Assembly: GCF_009749405.1 (NCBI RefSeq)
Contig: NZ_WBIQ01000005.1
Coordinates: forward strand, 124,001-188,000
Direction: 5' to 3'
Length of the DNA: 64,000 nt
From: Agromyces lapidis
GTDB lineage: Bacteria > Actinomycetota > Actinomycetes > Actinomycetales > Microbacteriaceae
Position numbers and translations under genes: made by a program. The notes under the pieces were generated by a model, which made no database searches, was not told where the DNA came from, and saw nothing but the letters and a program-made list of their open reading frames with translations. Shown here piece by piece: positions 47,371 through 56,299 of the stretch (positions within the stretch are counted from its first letter, which is position 1; every line of letters begins with the position of its first letter).

Positions 47371-49025
47371 TCGTTTCCTTTGGTCAGCGCCGAGATGGCG
47401 TCGCGGTTCGTGGGGTAGGTGCGGCGGTCGCCGAGCAGCCCGAGTTGCTCGATGCGCTGCCGCGCGTCGGGGCGCACCCGGCTGAACGAGAGATCGATCT
47501 GCTCGCGCTCGAGCCAGGTGAGCATCGCCTCGAAGCTCTCGGCGCCGGTGACGTCGACATCGGTCACGGCCTCCATATCGATGACGAGGTGCCGCACGGG
47601 TCCGTTGCCCGCGTCGACCGCACGCCGCACCGACTTCTTCACGGCGTCGCCGAACACGGCGCCGTTGGCGAAGAACAGCGGGGCTGCCAGGCGGATGACG
47701 ATGACGCCGGGAGCGGTGACCTCGCCCTTCGGCGCCTCGTCGAGCAGCGAGCCTCCCGGCTCCCCGCTCGCCTCGAGCACGTCGATCGCCGGGTTCGCAG
47801 CCCGCTTGGCGAGGTTGATGAGGGCGAGCACGAACGCCACGACGATGCCGGGGATCGACCCGACGAAGAGCGTCACGAGGAAGCACACCGCACCGACCGC
47901 GAACTCGAAGCGGTCCGTCCGCCACAACGACGCGAAGTCCCTGATGCCGAGCAGCGGCAGGATCGCGACGCCCACGATGGCGCCGATCGCCGGCGAGGGG
48001 ATGTCGGCGAGGAGCGCCGTGCCGAAGAGGAGGAGCAGGAGGGTTCCGGCCGCGAGCACGAACGACGGCAGCTGGGTGCGCGACCCCGCCTGGTCCATGG
48101 CGGCGGTGCGCGACGTCGACGAACCGACGGCGAAGCTGCCCGACGCGCCCGCCGCGAGGTTGCCGAGGCCGAAGGCGAACAGGTCGCGGTTGGGGCTGGT
48201 GCGGTACCCGCGCTTCTCGCCGTACGAACGGGAGACGAGCAGTCCCTCGGCCGTGGTCACGAGGGTGAGCGCCATCGCCGACGGGACGAGCGCGAGCCAC
48301 ATCGTCCAGTCGATGACCGGCCAGGTGAGCGCGGGCGGGCCGGCGGGAACCTCGCCGAGCACATCGACGCCGGCCTGATCGAGCTTCGCGGTCACGACGA
48401 GCACGGTCGCGGCGACGAGCACGACGAGCGCCCAGGGCACCTGCCCGAGGTACCGCTTGCCGATGAGCAGCACGGCGACCGAACCGGCTGAGATCGCGAT
48501 CGACCAGAGGTTCGCGGTGCCGAGTCCGGTCACGAGCCCGGCGACCTTGTCGACGAACTCCCCGCCGGAGTCGATCTTCACGCCGAGCATCTTCGCGATC
48601 TGGCTGACGAGGATGTCGAGGGCGAGCCCGCCGACGAAGCCGACGAGGATCGGCTTCGAGAGGAAGTTCGCGAGGAAGCCCAGCTTGAACACCGCGAGCA
48701 GCACGAACATGATGCCGGAGAGGATGGCCTGGGCGAGCGCGAGCGTCGCGTAGTCGGCGCTGCCCGCCGCCGCGAGCCCGCCGATCGAGCTCGCGACGAG
48801 CGCGGCGGCCGCGGCGTCGGGCGAGGCGACGAGCTGTCGGCTCGAGACGACGAGTGCGTAGACGATCGTGGGCACGATGAGCGCGTAGAGCCCCGCGGTC
48901 GGGGGGAGCCCGGCGATCTGCGCGTACCCGATGTTGAGCGGGATCGCGATCGCGAGCAGCGTCACGCCCGCGGTCAGCTCGCGGACGAGGTTCCGGTGGG
49001 TCAGCCCGGCGAGCGGCTTCTGCAT
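47367..49025 (-). CDS. SulP family anion transporter with STAS domain
   Basis: 552 residues. The SulP core has about 12-14 helices (AIAIPLNIGYAQIAGLPPTA; ASGSFAVGSSTSRTAAMDQA), and a cytoplasmic STAS domain ends the protein (about 430-552: HLVIDMEAVTDVDVTGAESF). It carries sulfate, bicarbonate or another anion; the sequence does not decide which. The nearby arylsulfatase makes sulfate attractive. The ribosome site is GAAGGAACCAG. Confidence 0.92.
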   Translation of the reverse strand: MQKPLAGLTHRNLVRELTAGVTLLAIAIPLNIGYAQIAGLPPTAGLYALIVPTIVYALVVSSRQLVASPDAAAAALVASSIGGLAAAGSADYATLALAQAILSGIMFVLLAVFKLGFLANFLSKPILVGFVGGLALDILVSQIAKMLGVKIDSGGEFVDKVAGLVTGLGTANLWSIAISAGSVAVLLIGKRYLGQVPWALVVLVAATVLVVTAKLDQAGVDVLGEVPAGPPALTWPVIDWTMWLALVPSAMALTLVTTAEGLLVSRSYGEKRGYRTSPNRDLFAFGLGNLAAGASGSFAVGSSTSRTAAMDQAGSRTQLPSFVLAAGTLLLLLFGTALLADIPSPAIGAIVGVAILPLLGIRDFASLWRTDRFEFAVGAVCFLVTLFVGSIPGIVVAFVLALINLAKRAANPAIDVLEASGEPGGSLLDEAPKGEVTAPGVIVIRLAAPLFFANGAVFGDAVKKSVRRAVDAGNGPVRHLVIDMEAVTDVDVTGAESFEAMLTWLEREQIDLSFSRVRPDARQRIEQLGLLGDRRTYPTNRDAISALTKGNE

Positions 49026-49059
49026 CTGGTTCCTTCGTGTCCTCGGTCGGTCGGCGGTG

Positions 49060-50358
49060 TCAGGACCGCGCCGGCTCGGCCGGCTCGGCGGGGGTCGTGG
49101 GCTCGGCGGGTTCGGGTGCGGTGATCTCGAGTGCCGGGGCTCTCGTCACCAACAACCAGACCGGCAGGATGACGACGCACATGACGGGCAGCACGAGCGG
49201 GTCGCCGACGATGATCGCGGCGACGAACAGGGCGATCCATCCGTCGCGCGTGGCGACGAGCACGGTGCCCAGCGCTCCACACGCGATCGCCAGCGAGATC
49301 GGCATGCCCGGGATGACCGCGTGGCCGACGAGCCCGATCGCGACGCCGATGAACACCATCGGGAAGATGCGACCGCCGCGGAACCCGGCGCTCGCGGCGA
49401 CGAGCAGCGCGATGAGCTTGATGACGGCGAACATCACGAGCTGCAGCACCGTGTAGTCGTCGGGGTTCGCGAGGAGCTCGCCGGTCTCCTCGAGACCCTT
49501 GAACATCGTGATGGGCCCGCCGATCGCGCCGAGGATGCCGAGCACGAGCCCGCCGAGCGTGGTGAAGACGAGCGGGTTCCTCATGGCGTGGAATGCGCGG
49601 TGCACGTAGGGGAACGCCCAGGCGATCGCGATCGCGGCGAGCGCCGCGACTCCGGCGACGAGCGCCCCCGTGAGGAGGTCGATCCCTCCGACCTCGGTCA
49701 TCGGCTCGACCGCGAATGAGATCGTCGGTGCGCCGAGCAGGTGCATGGTGATCGCACCCGCACTCGCGGAGGCGAGCGGGAGGAACAGCCGGTCCCAGAG
49801 GGAGCCGCCGCCCTTCACCGCGGCGAGCGTGCCGGTGAACGCCAGGGCGGCGCCGACCGGGGTGCCGAAGAGTGCGCCGAGCGTGCCCGAGGCCGCGAGC
49901 ATCACGGTGAGGTTCGCCGGCACCGCTTTCGACATGCGCGCGAAGACGGCGACCGTGAGTGCGCCGTTGATCGCCATGATCGGGTTCTCGGGACCGAGGC
50001 TCACGCCGCCGGCGAGTCCGAGCACGACCGCGATGAGCAGGCTGGGCAGCGCGAGCAGCGGAGGCGGAGGCCCCTCCAGCCCCCCGACGGCCGAGTCGTT
50101 GCCGGCGTGTCCGGGCATGAGCCAGACGACGAGGCCGACGGCGGCGCCGATGAGCGTCATCGTGAGGATGATCCACCAGGGCGTCGAACCGGTCGCGCCG
50201 ACGAGGCCGGGCAGGGTCGTCCAGAGCTGCTCCTGCAGCCACGCCGAACCGATGTCGAGCAGCCACAGCACGAGCGCGGAGCCCGCTCCGACCGCGACCG
50301 CGGGGAGCGCGAGCACGATGAGCTGCTTCACGGTCGGGCCGGCAGGGGTGAGCGGCAT
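49060..50358 (-). CDS. CLC-superfamily ion channel/transporter, YfeO-like
   Basis: 432 residues, about 10-12 helices. The CLC selectivity strip appears as GGVSLGPENPI and the third motif as GFRGGRIFPMVF. The usual GSGIP strip is replaced by GHAGNDSAVGG, as in the divergent YfeO group, so chloride selectivity is uncertain. The Pro/Glu-rich C-terminal tail (EPAEPTTPAEPAEPARS) is low complexity. It lies 34 bases upstream of SulP in the operon. Confidence 0.86.
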   Translation of the reverse strand: MPLTPAGPTVKQLIVLALPAVAVGAGSALVLWLLDIGSAWLQEQLWTTLPGLVGATGSTPWWIILTMTLIGAAVGLVVWLMPGHAGNDSAVGGLEGPPPPLLALPSLLIAVVLGLAGGVSLGPENPIMAINGALTVAVFARMSKAVPANLTVMLAASGTLGALFGTPVGAALAFTGTLAAVKGGGSLWDRLFLPLASASAGAITMHLLGAPTISFAVEPMTEVGGIDLLTGALVAGVAALAAIAIAWAFPYVHRAFHAMRNPLVFTTLGGLVLGILGAIGGPITMFKGLEETGELLANPDDYTVLQLVMFAVIKLIALLVAASAGFRGGRIFPMVFIGVAIGLVGHAVIPGMPISLAIACGALGTVLVATRDGWIALFVAAIIVGDPLVLPVMCVVILPVWLLVTRAPALEITAPEPAEPTTPAEPAEPARS

Positions 50359-50371
50359 CCTGATTCCTTCC

Positions 50372-51193
50372 TCAGAGTTCCAGCGACGGCGTCAGCGGCG
50401 CGGAGGGCACGTCGCTCGTGACGACGGCGGCGATCCCGTGCGCGGCCAGCGCGGCCGACACCGCGTCGACGACGGCATCCGTCACGGCGATGCCGTGCAG
50501 CGGATGGTGCCAGAAGCGCACCCGATAGACCGAACGGTCGGGGGCGAGCGCGATCGGGCGGAGCTGGACCGACTCGCGACGATGCACGCCCTCGGCGCCG
50601 TTCGTCGCCTCGACGACGAGCGCCCGGACCTCGTCGGATCCTGCGCCGTCGGAGCCGGCCGCGACCCGCACCTCGATCTCGGAGCGACGAGCGCCGTGGG
50701 CGGAGTTGTTGACGAGCCGCTCCTGCAGCACCTGGCCGTTCGGCACATGGACGGTGCGCCCGTCGACCGTGCGGATCACCACGGCGCGGCCGTTGAGCTC
50801 GGTGACGACCCCGACGAAGTCGCCCGACTCGATCTCATCGCCGAGCGCGATGGGATGCCGCGTCTGGAGCACCACGCTCGCGGCGAAGTTGTCGGCGACG
50901 CCGCGGAGCACGAGCACGAGCACGACGGCGACGATGAGCGCGATCGCGAGCACCGGTTGCACGGAGGCGCCGAGGAAGCTCAGGGAGATGCCGATGCCGA
51001 GCAGCCAGATCGAGTACACCGCGATCCGCTCGGCCAGCCGCTGCACGCCGACGGTGAGGTTCGGCAGACGGGCGAGTGCGGCTCGCACGCCCTTGCGGGC
51101 GAGCGTGGCGAGCAACCAGCTCGCGAGCAGGGTGATGACGATCCCCGCGATACTCCAGCCGTTGATCTGCAACGACGCCCAGACATCCGCCAT
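50372..51193 (-). CDS. MscS-type mechanosensitive channel
   Basis: 273 residues from ATG 51193, which has GGGGAGG five bases upstream; an in-frame GTG at 51199 is too close to that site. Two or three helices precede the pore helix VLVLVLRGVADNFAASVVLQ, then the beta domain (IALGDEIESGDFVGVVTELN) and the C-terminal alpha/beta part. It opens on membrane tension to release solutes. It is the first gene of the seven-gene operon. Confidence 0.9.
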   Translation of the reverse strand: MADVWASLQINGWSIAGIVITLLASWLLATLARKGVRAALARLPNLTVGVQRLAERIAVYSIWLLGIGISLSFLGASVQPVLAIALIVAVVLVLVLRGVADNFAASVVLQTRHPIALGDEIESGDFVGVVTELNGRAVVIRTVDGRTVHVPNGQVLQERLVNNSAHGARRSEIEVRVAAGSDGAGSDEVRALVVEATNGAEGVHRRESVQLRPIALAPDRSVYRVRFWHHPLHGIAVTDAVVDAVSAALAAHGIAAVVTSDVPSAPLTPSLEL

Positions 51194-51447
51194 GCGCACC
51201 TCCCCGTCGCGAGGCTATCGCGCCGCGGGGCGCAGGCGCCGGTCCCGCACCGGGCGATTTCCGCGCCGTTCGCCAGATCGCGGCACGGAATCCCCCCGAA
51301 TGGGCGCGCTCTCACGCTAGTGTCATGCTCAGGCCGTCTTCGGCCGGGGGGCACGGGGAGCTCGAACGTTCCTCACGACTCTTCTGCGGAGGGCGTCTCG
51401 GCACCGCACTCCTGCGGCGCCACCCTCGTATCGAAGAAAGGCTCGTA

Positions 51448-51846
51448 ATGAGTTTCTGGGAGAGTTTCTGGGACCTGATCTGGTGGTTCCTCTGGGCGTT
51501 CGCGTTCATCGCCTACCTCTTCGCCCTGTTCGCGATCATCGGCGACCTGTTCCGCGACCAGAAGCTGAACGGCTGGTGGAAGGCGGTGTGGATCATCTTC
51601 CTGATCTTCGTGCCGTTCCTCACCGCGCTGGTCTACCTGATCGCCCGCGGCAACGGCATGGCCGAGCGTTCGGCCCGTGACGCCAAGGCTGCGCAGGCCG
51701 CGACGGAGGCGTACATCCGTCAGACCGCCGGCGCCGCAAGCCCGGCCGACGAGATCGCGAAGGCCAAGGCGCTCCTCGACTCCGGCTCGATCAACCAGCA
51801 GGAGTACGAGGCACTGAAGGCGAAGGCGCTCGCGCACAGCGCCTGA
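51448..51846 (+). CDS. PLDc_N-type membrane protein with C-terminal SHOCT domain
   Basis: 132 residues from ATG 51448 (GAAAGG ribosome site). Two helices of the phospholipase-D-nuclease N-terminal type come first (WWFLWAFAFIAYLFALFAII; AVWIIFLIFVPFLTALVYLI), then a SHOCT module (IAKAKALLDSGSINQQEYEA). It is divergent from the MscS operon and shares its 254-base spacer, which has a TAGTGT -10-like box at 51318-51323 and a small GGCCG-TCTT-CGGCC hairpin at 51332-51345. The function is unknown, perhaps a membrane scaffold. Confidence 0.88.
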   Translation: MSFWESFWDLIWWFLWAFAFIAYLFALFAIIGDLFRDQKLNGWWKAVWIIFLIFVPFLTALVYLIARGNGMAERSARDAKAAQAATEAYIRQTAGAASPADEIAKAKALLDSGSINQQEYEALKAKALAHSA

Positions 51847-51856
51847 TCCCCGCTTC

Positions 51857-51898
51857 TGACGAAGGGCCGGATGCCACGTGGCATCCGGCCCTTCGTCA
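51857..51898. terminator. Perfect 42-bp palindrome, bidirectional terminator
   Basis: A 21-base arm (TGACGAAGGGCCGGATGCCA plus C) meets its exact complement with no spacer. It lies eleven bases after the SHOCT stop and nine before the convergent gene's stop. It is the longest member of the window's stem family. Confidence 0.85.
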
Positions 51899-51906
51899 TC
51901 GCTGCG

Positions 51907-53070
51907 CTACTCGGCGTCGATCGCCGACGGCGCGACCGCCGCCGCATCCGCCTCGCTCGCCCCGGAGGCGGACGCCGTGCGGAGGAACACGATGATCCAG
52001 CTGAAGATGAGGCACGCGGCGACGAGTTCGACCGCGGTGAGGTTGTAGTAGCCCGTCGCGAAGAAGATCGCGACCACGATGATCACCACGACGTAGAGGT
52101 AGCCGAGGCCGACGAACACCTTCGGCACGCTGCGGATGAACCAGGGCAGCCCGACCACGATCACCGCGAAGCAGACGGCCATGCCGGTCGCGACGGTGTT
52201 GTGCACGATGAAGAACTCGTCGACGGGGAAGATGCCGACGCAGGCGAGGAAGATGCCGATCAGCACGAGGCCGACGCGCACGAGGTCGCGCCCTCGCCGA
52301 GCGGGCGGGGTGCCGATCGGCAGGGTCGCCGTCGCATAGCGGGCGACGATCGTGACGATCGCGCCGGCGACGATCAGGGTGACGTTGAACGCCATCGCCG
52401 AGATGTCGTCGGTCATGCCGAGCGCCGAGAGGTTCTCCTTCCACCAGTGCGGGTCGCTCGCCGAGAGCATGCTCGTGAGCGCGCCGACCACGAGGAAGAC
52501 GGCGAGCACCAGTGAAAGCAGCATCGGCGTCATCCGCGCGGAGGAGAGGAAGGCGACGTAGCCGGTGAGCGCGATCGCCACGCCGGCCAGCGCGGTGGCG
52601 GGCAGCGTGAACACGACGGCGTCGCGGAAGCTCTGCTCGAGCACGGTCGACAGCGCCACCCAGCCGAGGAGCGCGATGACGGCGTGGGCGATCGCGAGGG
52701 CGGCGACGTCGAACCAGTGCAGCCGTGCGCCCGGCACCGAGAGTCCCTGGCCGATCTCGCGTCGCAGCGCCGCGTTCTCGGTTCGGCGGGCGAGCACCCG
52801 CCCGAGCACGAAGGCGAGCACCGCCGTCACCGCCGAGGCGATGGCGACGAACTCGCCGAGCGAGCCCTGGCCCGAGATGGGCAGGTCGCGCCCCCAGAAC
52901 GCGATGCCGCCGACGAGGCCGCCGACCACGAAGAACGCGGCACCGACGAGCAGCGCCGCCGATTCGAGCGACTCGACGTTCTCGGCGGGATGTCGCAACG
53001 CTGCGCCGACGGTGGCGGTGTGCTGCGCGGTGGGTACGGGGGCCTCGGCCTCGGTCCGGGTCTGCGTCAT
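51907..53070 (-). CDS. DUF998-type multi-helix membrane protein
   Basis: 387 residues from ATG 53070 with about ten helices. The segment HWWKENLSALGMTDDISAMA followed by FNVTLIVAGAIV is typical of the DUF998 family. A 45-residue cytosolic N-terminus precedes it. There are no catalytic motifs and the function is unknown. It is separated from the ClpS/DUF2017 pair by 44 bases on the same strand. Confidence 0.75.
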   Translation of the reverse strand: MTQTRTEAEAPVPTAQHTATVGAALRHPAENVESLESAALLVGAAFFVVGGLVGGIAFWGRDLPISGQGSLGEFVAIASAVTAVLAFVLGRVLARRTENAALRREIGQGLSVPGARLHWFDVAALAIAHAVIALLGWVALSTVLEQSFRDAVVFTLPATALAGVAIALTGYVAFLSSARMTPMLLSLVLAVFLVVGALTSMLSASDPHWWKENLSALGMTDDISAMAFNVTLIVAGAIVTIVARYATATLPIGTPPARRGRDLVRVGLVLIGIFLACVGIFPVDEFFIVHNTVATGMAVCFAVIVVGLPWFIRSVPKVFVGLGYLYVVVIIVVAIFFATGYYNLTAVELVAACLIFSWIIVFLRTASASGASEADAAAVAPSAIDAE

Positions 53071-53114
53071 GGTGGCTCGCTCCGATCTCTCGGGCACCAC
53101 TCTAGGGGCGAGGC

Positions 53115-53618
53115 TCACCCATCGGTGGGATCGAGCACCTCGAGCATCGAGCCCTGCACGAAGCCCGCCCATTCGTAGGCGGCGCGAAGGTAGTCGTCGC
53201 GGGTCTCGGCGTCGACGTCGGGCTCGTCGTCGTCGAGGTCGTCGACACCGACCCGTTCGGCGAGGATGAGCCGGAGGTCGGTGAGGAAGGTGAGCCAGCC
53301 CCACGCCTCGGACTGGTCGAGTTCGATCTCGACGACCCCGCTCCCGGCGGGCGCGGCGGTCGCGTCGCGCACCCGCTGGGCGGCCTGCCGCTTGCCGTCG
53401 ACGAGGCTCTCGCGCGTGTAGCGGGTGTACTCGGCCGAGGCCTCGGCGTCGTCGGGGTACGCGCTCGGCAGCAAGCGCCCGAGCGCCGGGTCGTCGGGTT
53501 CGCCGAGCAGCAGCACCGAGTCGACCTGGTCGGCGAGCTCGGAGAGGAGCATCGCCTCTTCGGTCTCGAGCACGAGGCGCACGCCCTCGCCGCCGCCGCC
53601 GCGGCCCGCGACGATCAC
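53115..53618 (-). CDS. DUF2017 family protein (ClpS partner gene)
   Basis: 167 residues from GTG 53618, which overlaps the clpS stop (GTGA). Family segments are [20 protein letters not shown] and [20 protein letters not shown]. In Actinobacteria DUF2017 lies directly after clpS with very high conservation, suggesting a joint role in N-degron or Clp-linked proteolysis, though its function is not established. The acidic [13 protein letters not shown] stretch is notable. Confidence 0.9.
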   Translation of the reverse strand: MIVAGRGGGGEGVRLVLETEEAMLLSELADQVDSVLLLGEPDDPALGRLLPSAYPDDAEASAEYTRYTRESLVDGKRQAAQRVRDATAAPAGSGVVEIELDQSEAWGWLTFLTDLRLILAERVGVDDLDDDEPDVDAETRDDYLRAAYEWAGFVQGSMLEVLDPTDG

Positions 53619-53905
53619 CCCTCGCCCCTCACGACCGTCGCCTGCAGTCCGTACCCGTGCATCGCCTGCACGTGCCGTTCCATCGCCTCGCGGTGGCCGG
53701 AGGCGACGACCGCCCGCCCCTCGTTGTGGACGAGCAGCATGAGCCGCTCGGCCTCGTCGCGGGGGTAGCCGAAGTAGCTGCGGAAGACGTAGCTGACGTA
53801 GCTCATCAGGTTGATCGGGTCGTCCCACACGATCGCGCGCCACGGCACCTCGGCGGCGCCCTGGGCGGCGAGGTCGAGGTCGAGCTCTTCGAGGGTTGCG
53901 GTCAC
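53615..53905 (-). CDS. clpS: ClpS, Clp protease N-degron adaptor
   Basis: 96 residues from GTG 53905. The ClpS core is intact: [20 protein letters not shown] with the D-D-P-N residues that read the substrate N-terminus, and [20 protein letters not shown]. It delivers N-end-rule substrates to a ClpC/ClpP protease. The frame stays open to 53941, but that adds non-conserved residues. It is coupled to DUF2017. Confidence 0.93.
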   Translation of the reverse strand: MTATLEELDLDLAAQGAAEVPWRAIVWDDPINLMSYVSYVFRSYFGYPRDEAERLMLLVHNEGRAVVASGHREAMERHVQAMHGYGLQATVVRGEG

Positions 53906-53951
53906 CAGTCCAGCCTGACACGAATCCGGCGAAGCGGACACCCACCCGGGG

Positions 53952-55106
53952 TCAGGCTGCGCGCACCGACGCCGTGATCGTGAACTTCGGGTTGCGTGCG
54001 ATCTGCCGTGTCGGCCCGACCGTGCGTTCGAGCAGCGGCCGATAGCGCAGGTGCGAGTTCCAGACGCACCAGAGCTCGCCGCCCGGGGCGAGCACGCGGC
54101 CCGCGTCCGCGAAGAGGTGCGCGGCGATGCCGGTCGAGATCGCCGACTCGCTGTGGAAGGGCGGGTTCAGCACGATGAGCCGCTCGCTCGCGTCGGCGAA
54201 GTGCTCGAGCCCGTCGGCCTGCTTCGCCTCGACGCGGTCGGCGACGCCGTTCGCCTCGGCGGTGAGCCGGGCCGACGCCACCGCGGCCGCCGAGCGATCG
54301 GTGGCGACGACGACGATCCCGGGGCGCGCCGACGCGAGCCCGGCCGCCACGATCCCGGTGCCGCAGGCGAGATCGACGGCGCGCGTGGCATCCGGCACCG
54401 CCTCGCCGAGCTGCCGCAGCAGGAACCGCGTGCCGATGTCGATGCCGGTGCCCGCGAAGACGCCGCCGTGCGCGACGACCTCGAGGCCCTCGGCCTCGTG
54501 GCGTTGGCGGCGCGGCCATCCCGGGTGCGACGCGCGCGCGGCGGGCCGCGCCTCCGACGCTGTGAGCGCCCGCGACTTCTGACGGGCGAGGCTCACGTCG
54601 ACCCGGCCGAAGTGCCGGCCCAGCACCTCGTTCATCGCGGGGGTCATGTGCTTCAGGCGCCCGGCAGCGACGATGACGACCTCGGATGCCGCGTGGCCGG
54701 CGACGAGCTCGGACAGCTCGTCGAGACGGTCGAGCGACCGCGGCAGCCGCACGAGCACGAGGCGGGCGCCGGCGACGAGTTCGGGCGCGAGGGGCATCGA
54801 CACGACCTCGTCGCCGAGCGCGAGCCGCTCGGCGTTCGCGGCGAGGGCGCGTTCGCCCGTCACGAGATCCTGGTGCACGCGAATCGGTCGGGCCGCGGTC
54901 GCGCCGAACCGCTCGGCCGCCGCGAGCGCGATCGCCCCGTACGCGTCGTCGACGACCACGATCTCGTCGGGCGCGGGCTGCGGTGCGGTCGACGAGGCCC
55001 GCTCGGCCGCAACGTCGAGGAGGAGCCGATCGGCGGCGTCGGAGGCCTCGAGCCCCTGCCCCTCGACGTCGGGGTACCGCCTGAGGGCGCCGAAGTCGAA
55101 GGGCAT
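53952..55106 (-). CDS. RsmC/RlmG-type rRNA guanine-N2 methyltransferase-like protein
   Basis: 384 residues. An N-terminal degenerate methyltransferase-like half precedes the catalytic half, with SAM motif [14 protein letters not shown] near 245 and the N2-guanine signature [13 protein letters not shown] near 317. Family members methylate rRNA guanines. Which rRNA position is modified cannot be read from the sequence. It is probably a single gene. Confidence 0.88.
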   Translation of the reverse strand: MPFDFGALRRYPDVEGQGLEASDAADRLLLDVAAERASSTAPQPAPDEIVVVDDAYGAIALAAAERFGATAARPIRVHQDLVTGERALAANAERLALGDEVVSMPLAPELVAGARLVLVRLPRSLDRLDELSELVAGHAASEVVIVAAGRLKHMTPAMNEVLGRHFGRVDVSLARQKSRALTASEARPAARASHPGWPRRQRHEAEGLEVVAHGGVFAGTGIDIGTRFLLRQLGEAVPDATRAVDLACGTGIVAAGLASARPGIVVVATDRSAAAVASARLTAEANGVADRVEAKQADGLEHFADASERLIVLNPPFHSESAISTGIAAHLFADAGRVLAPGGELWCVWNSHLRYRPLLERTVGPTRQIARNPKFTITASVRAA

Positions 55107-55183
55107 GCCACAAGGGTACGCGGCGGCGCACGACCGGATTCCTGAGTGCGGCGTCCGGTTCCATTTGCTACCCTCGGCTCCGC

Positions 55184-55867
55184 ATGCGGCGAGATCGGCA
55201 CGGGGGCGCGATTCGCGGCGGGCGATCCGTCCGCCGCCCGTTCGGCGTACTCGCCGCGATCGCCGTGTTCGGCCTCACCGCGACGGTCGCCGTCGCACCG
55301 CTCACGAACCTCGAGACGATCCGCGCCGCTGCCGCCGATGGCCTCGCACGCGACTCGGTCGCGGCGGCCGCGCAACGGGTGAGCGTCGAGCCGGGCACCG
55401 AGCCGGCGGCGCTCTCGACCGAGTCGTACGTCGCCTCCACCGGCCCCGAGACGCTCATCGACGGCGGCACCAACCTCGACTGGGCCAAGCTCGTCATCGT
55501 CGAGGGCGGGTGGCCGCTCACCGAGGAGAACGTGACGTTCATGATGCGCTGGATGCGTCAGGAGAACGGCGCAGACAACTGGTGGAACCGCAACAACCCG
55601 CTCAACAACGGACAGGGTTCGGGCGGCGGATCAGGCCTCGGCAGCTACCCCACGCTCGTCGAGGCGGCGTACTACGCGGCCGAGAACCTGCAGTCGGGTC
55701 GCTACCCCGAGGTCGATGCCGCGCTCGCGCGCGGCGACTCGGCCGACGCCACGGCGCAGGCGATCTGGGCCTCGGCCTGGGCGTCGAGCCATTACGGCTA
55801 CGGCACGCACTGGAGCTCGCGACCCTACGAGGTCATCGAGGCGCCGCCCTCGGCCTGGGGCCGCTGA
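55184..55867 (+). CDS. Exported lysozyme-like protein
   Basis: 227 residues. A basic N-terminus precedes a hydrophobic export segment (VLAAIAVFGLTATVAVAPL). The C-terminal 120 residues contain RQENGADNWWNRNNPLNNG near 130, where an E-x-N-x-x-W context resembles the catalytic glutamate and substrate strip of lysozyme/glucosaminidase-like folds, followed by GLGSYPTLVEAAYYAAENL. It may cut peptidoglycan or another glycan. Single gene, TACCCT -10-like box upstream. Catalysis is unproven. Confidence 0.72.
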   Translation: MRRDRHGGAIRGGRSVRRPFGVLAAIAVFGLTATVAVAPLTNLETIRAAAADGLARDSVAAAAQRVSVEPGTEPAALSTESYVASTGPETLIDGGTNLDWAKLVIVEGGWPLTEENVTFMMRWMRQENGADNWWNRNNPLNNGQGSGGGSGLGSYPTLVEAAYYAAENLQSGRYPEVDAALARGDSADATAQAIWASAWASSHYGYGTHWSSRPYEVIEAPPSAWGR

Positions 55868-55873
55868 CTCGGG

Positions 55874-56296
55874 CTACCCGCGTTCGAGCGGCCGCCACAC
55901 GACGACCGCGTTCTCGCGGCGCACCCGGGTGCCGGCCTTGAGGCTGATCACCTCGCCCGCCGAGCCCGCCGCGAAGACGCGACGGCCCGGGCGGTTCAGC
56001 ATCTCGTCGGCGAGCGCGCCCTCGAGTTCGCGCACGCGTGCGCGCAGGACCGCGACCTCCTCTTCGAGCCCGAGCACCCGGCGGATGCCCTCGAGGCTCA
56101 CGCCCTCGCTCGAGAGCTGGGCGATCTCGCGCAGCTGGACGACGTCGTGCATCGAGTACCGACGCGACTTGCCGGCGGTGCGGGTCGGCGAGACGAGCCC
56201 GAGCCGGTCGTACTGCCGCAGCGTCTGCGGGTGCATGCCGGCGAGTTCGGCCGCGACGGAGATCACGAAGAGCGGGCTCCTCTCGTGCATCTCCAT
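55874..56296 (-). CDS. hspR: HspR, MerR-family heat-shock repressor
   Basis: 140 residues. The MerR winged-helix region is FVISVAAELAGMHPQTLRQY then DRLGLVSPTRTAGKSRRYSM, with a short coiled coil behind it (VLGLEEEVAVLRARVRELEG). HspR binds HAIR sites together with DnaK and represses heat-shock genes until DnaK is titrated away. It is the last gene of dnaK-grpE-dnaJ-hspR, three bases after dnaJ. HAIR sites are seen at dnaK, clpB and the alarmone synthetase. Confidence 0.95.
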   Translation of the reverse strand: MEMHERSPLFVISVAAELAGMHPQTLRQYDRLGLVSPTRTAGKSRRYSMHDVVQLREIAQLSSEGVSLEGIRRVLGLEEEVAVLRARVRELEGALADEMLNRPGRRVFAAGSAGEVISLKAGTRVRRENAVVVWRPLERG

Positions 56297-56299
56297 CGC

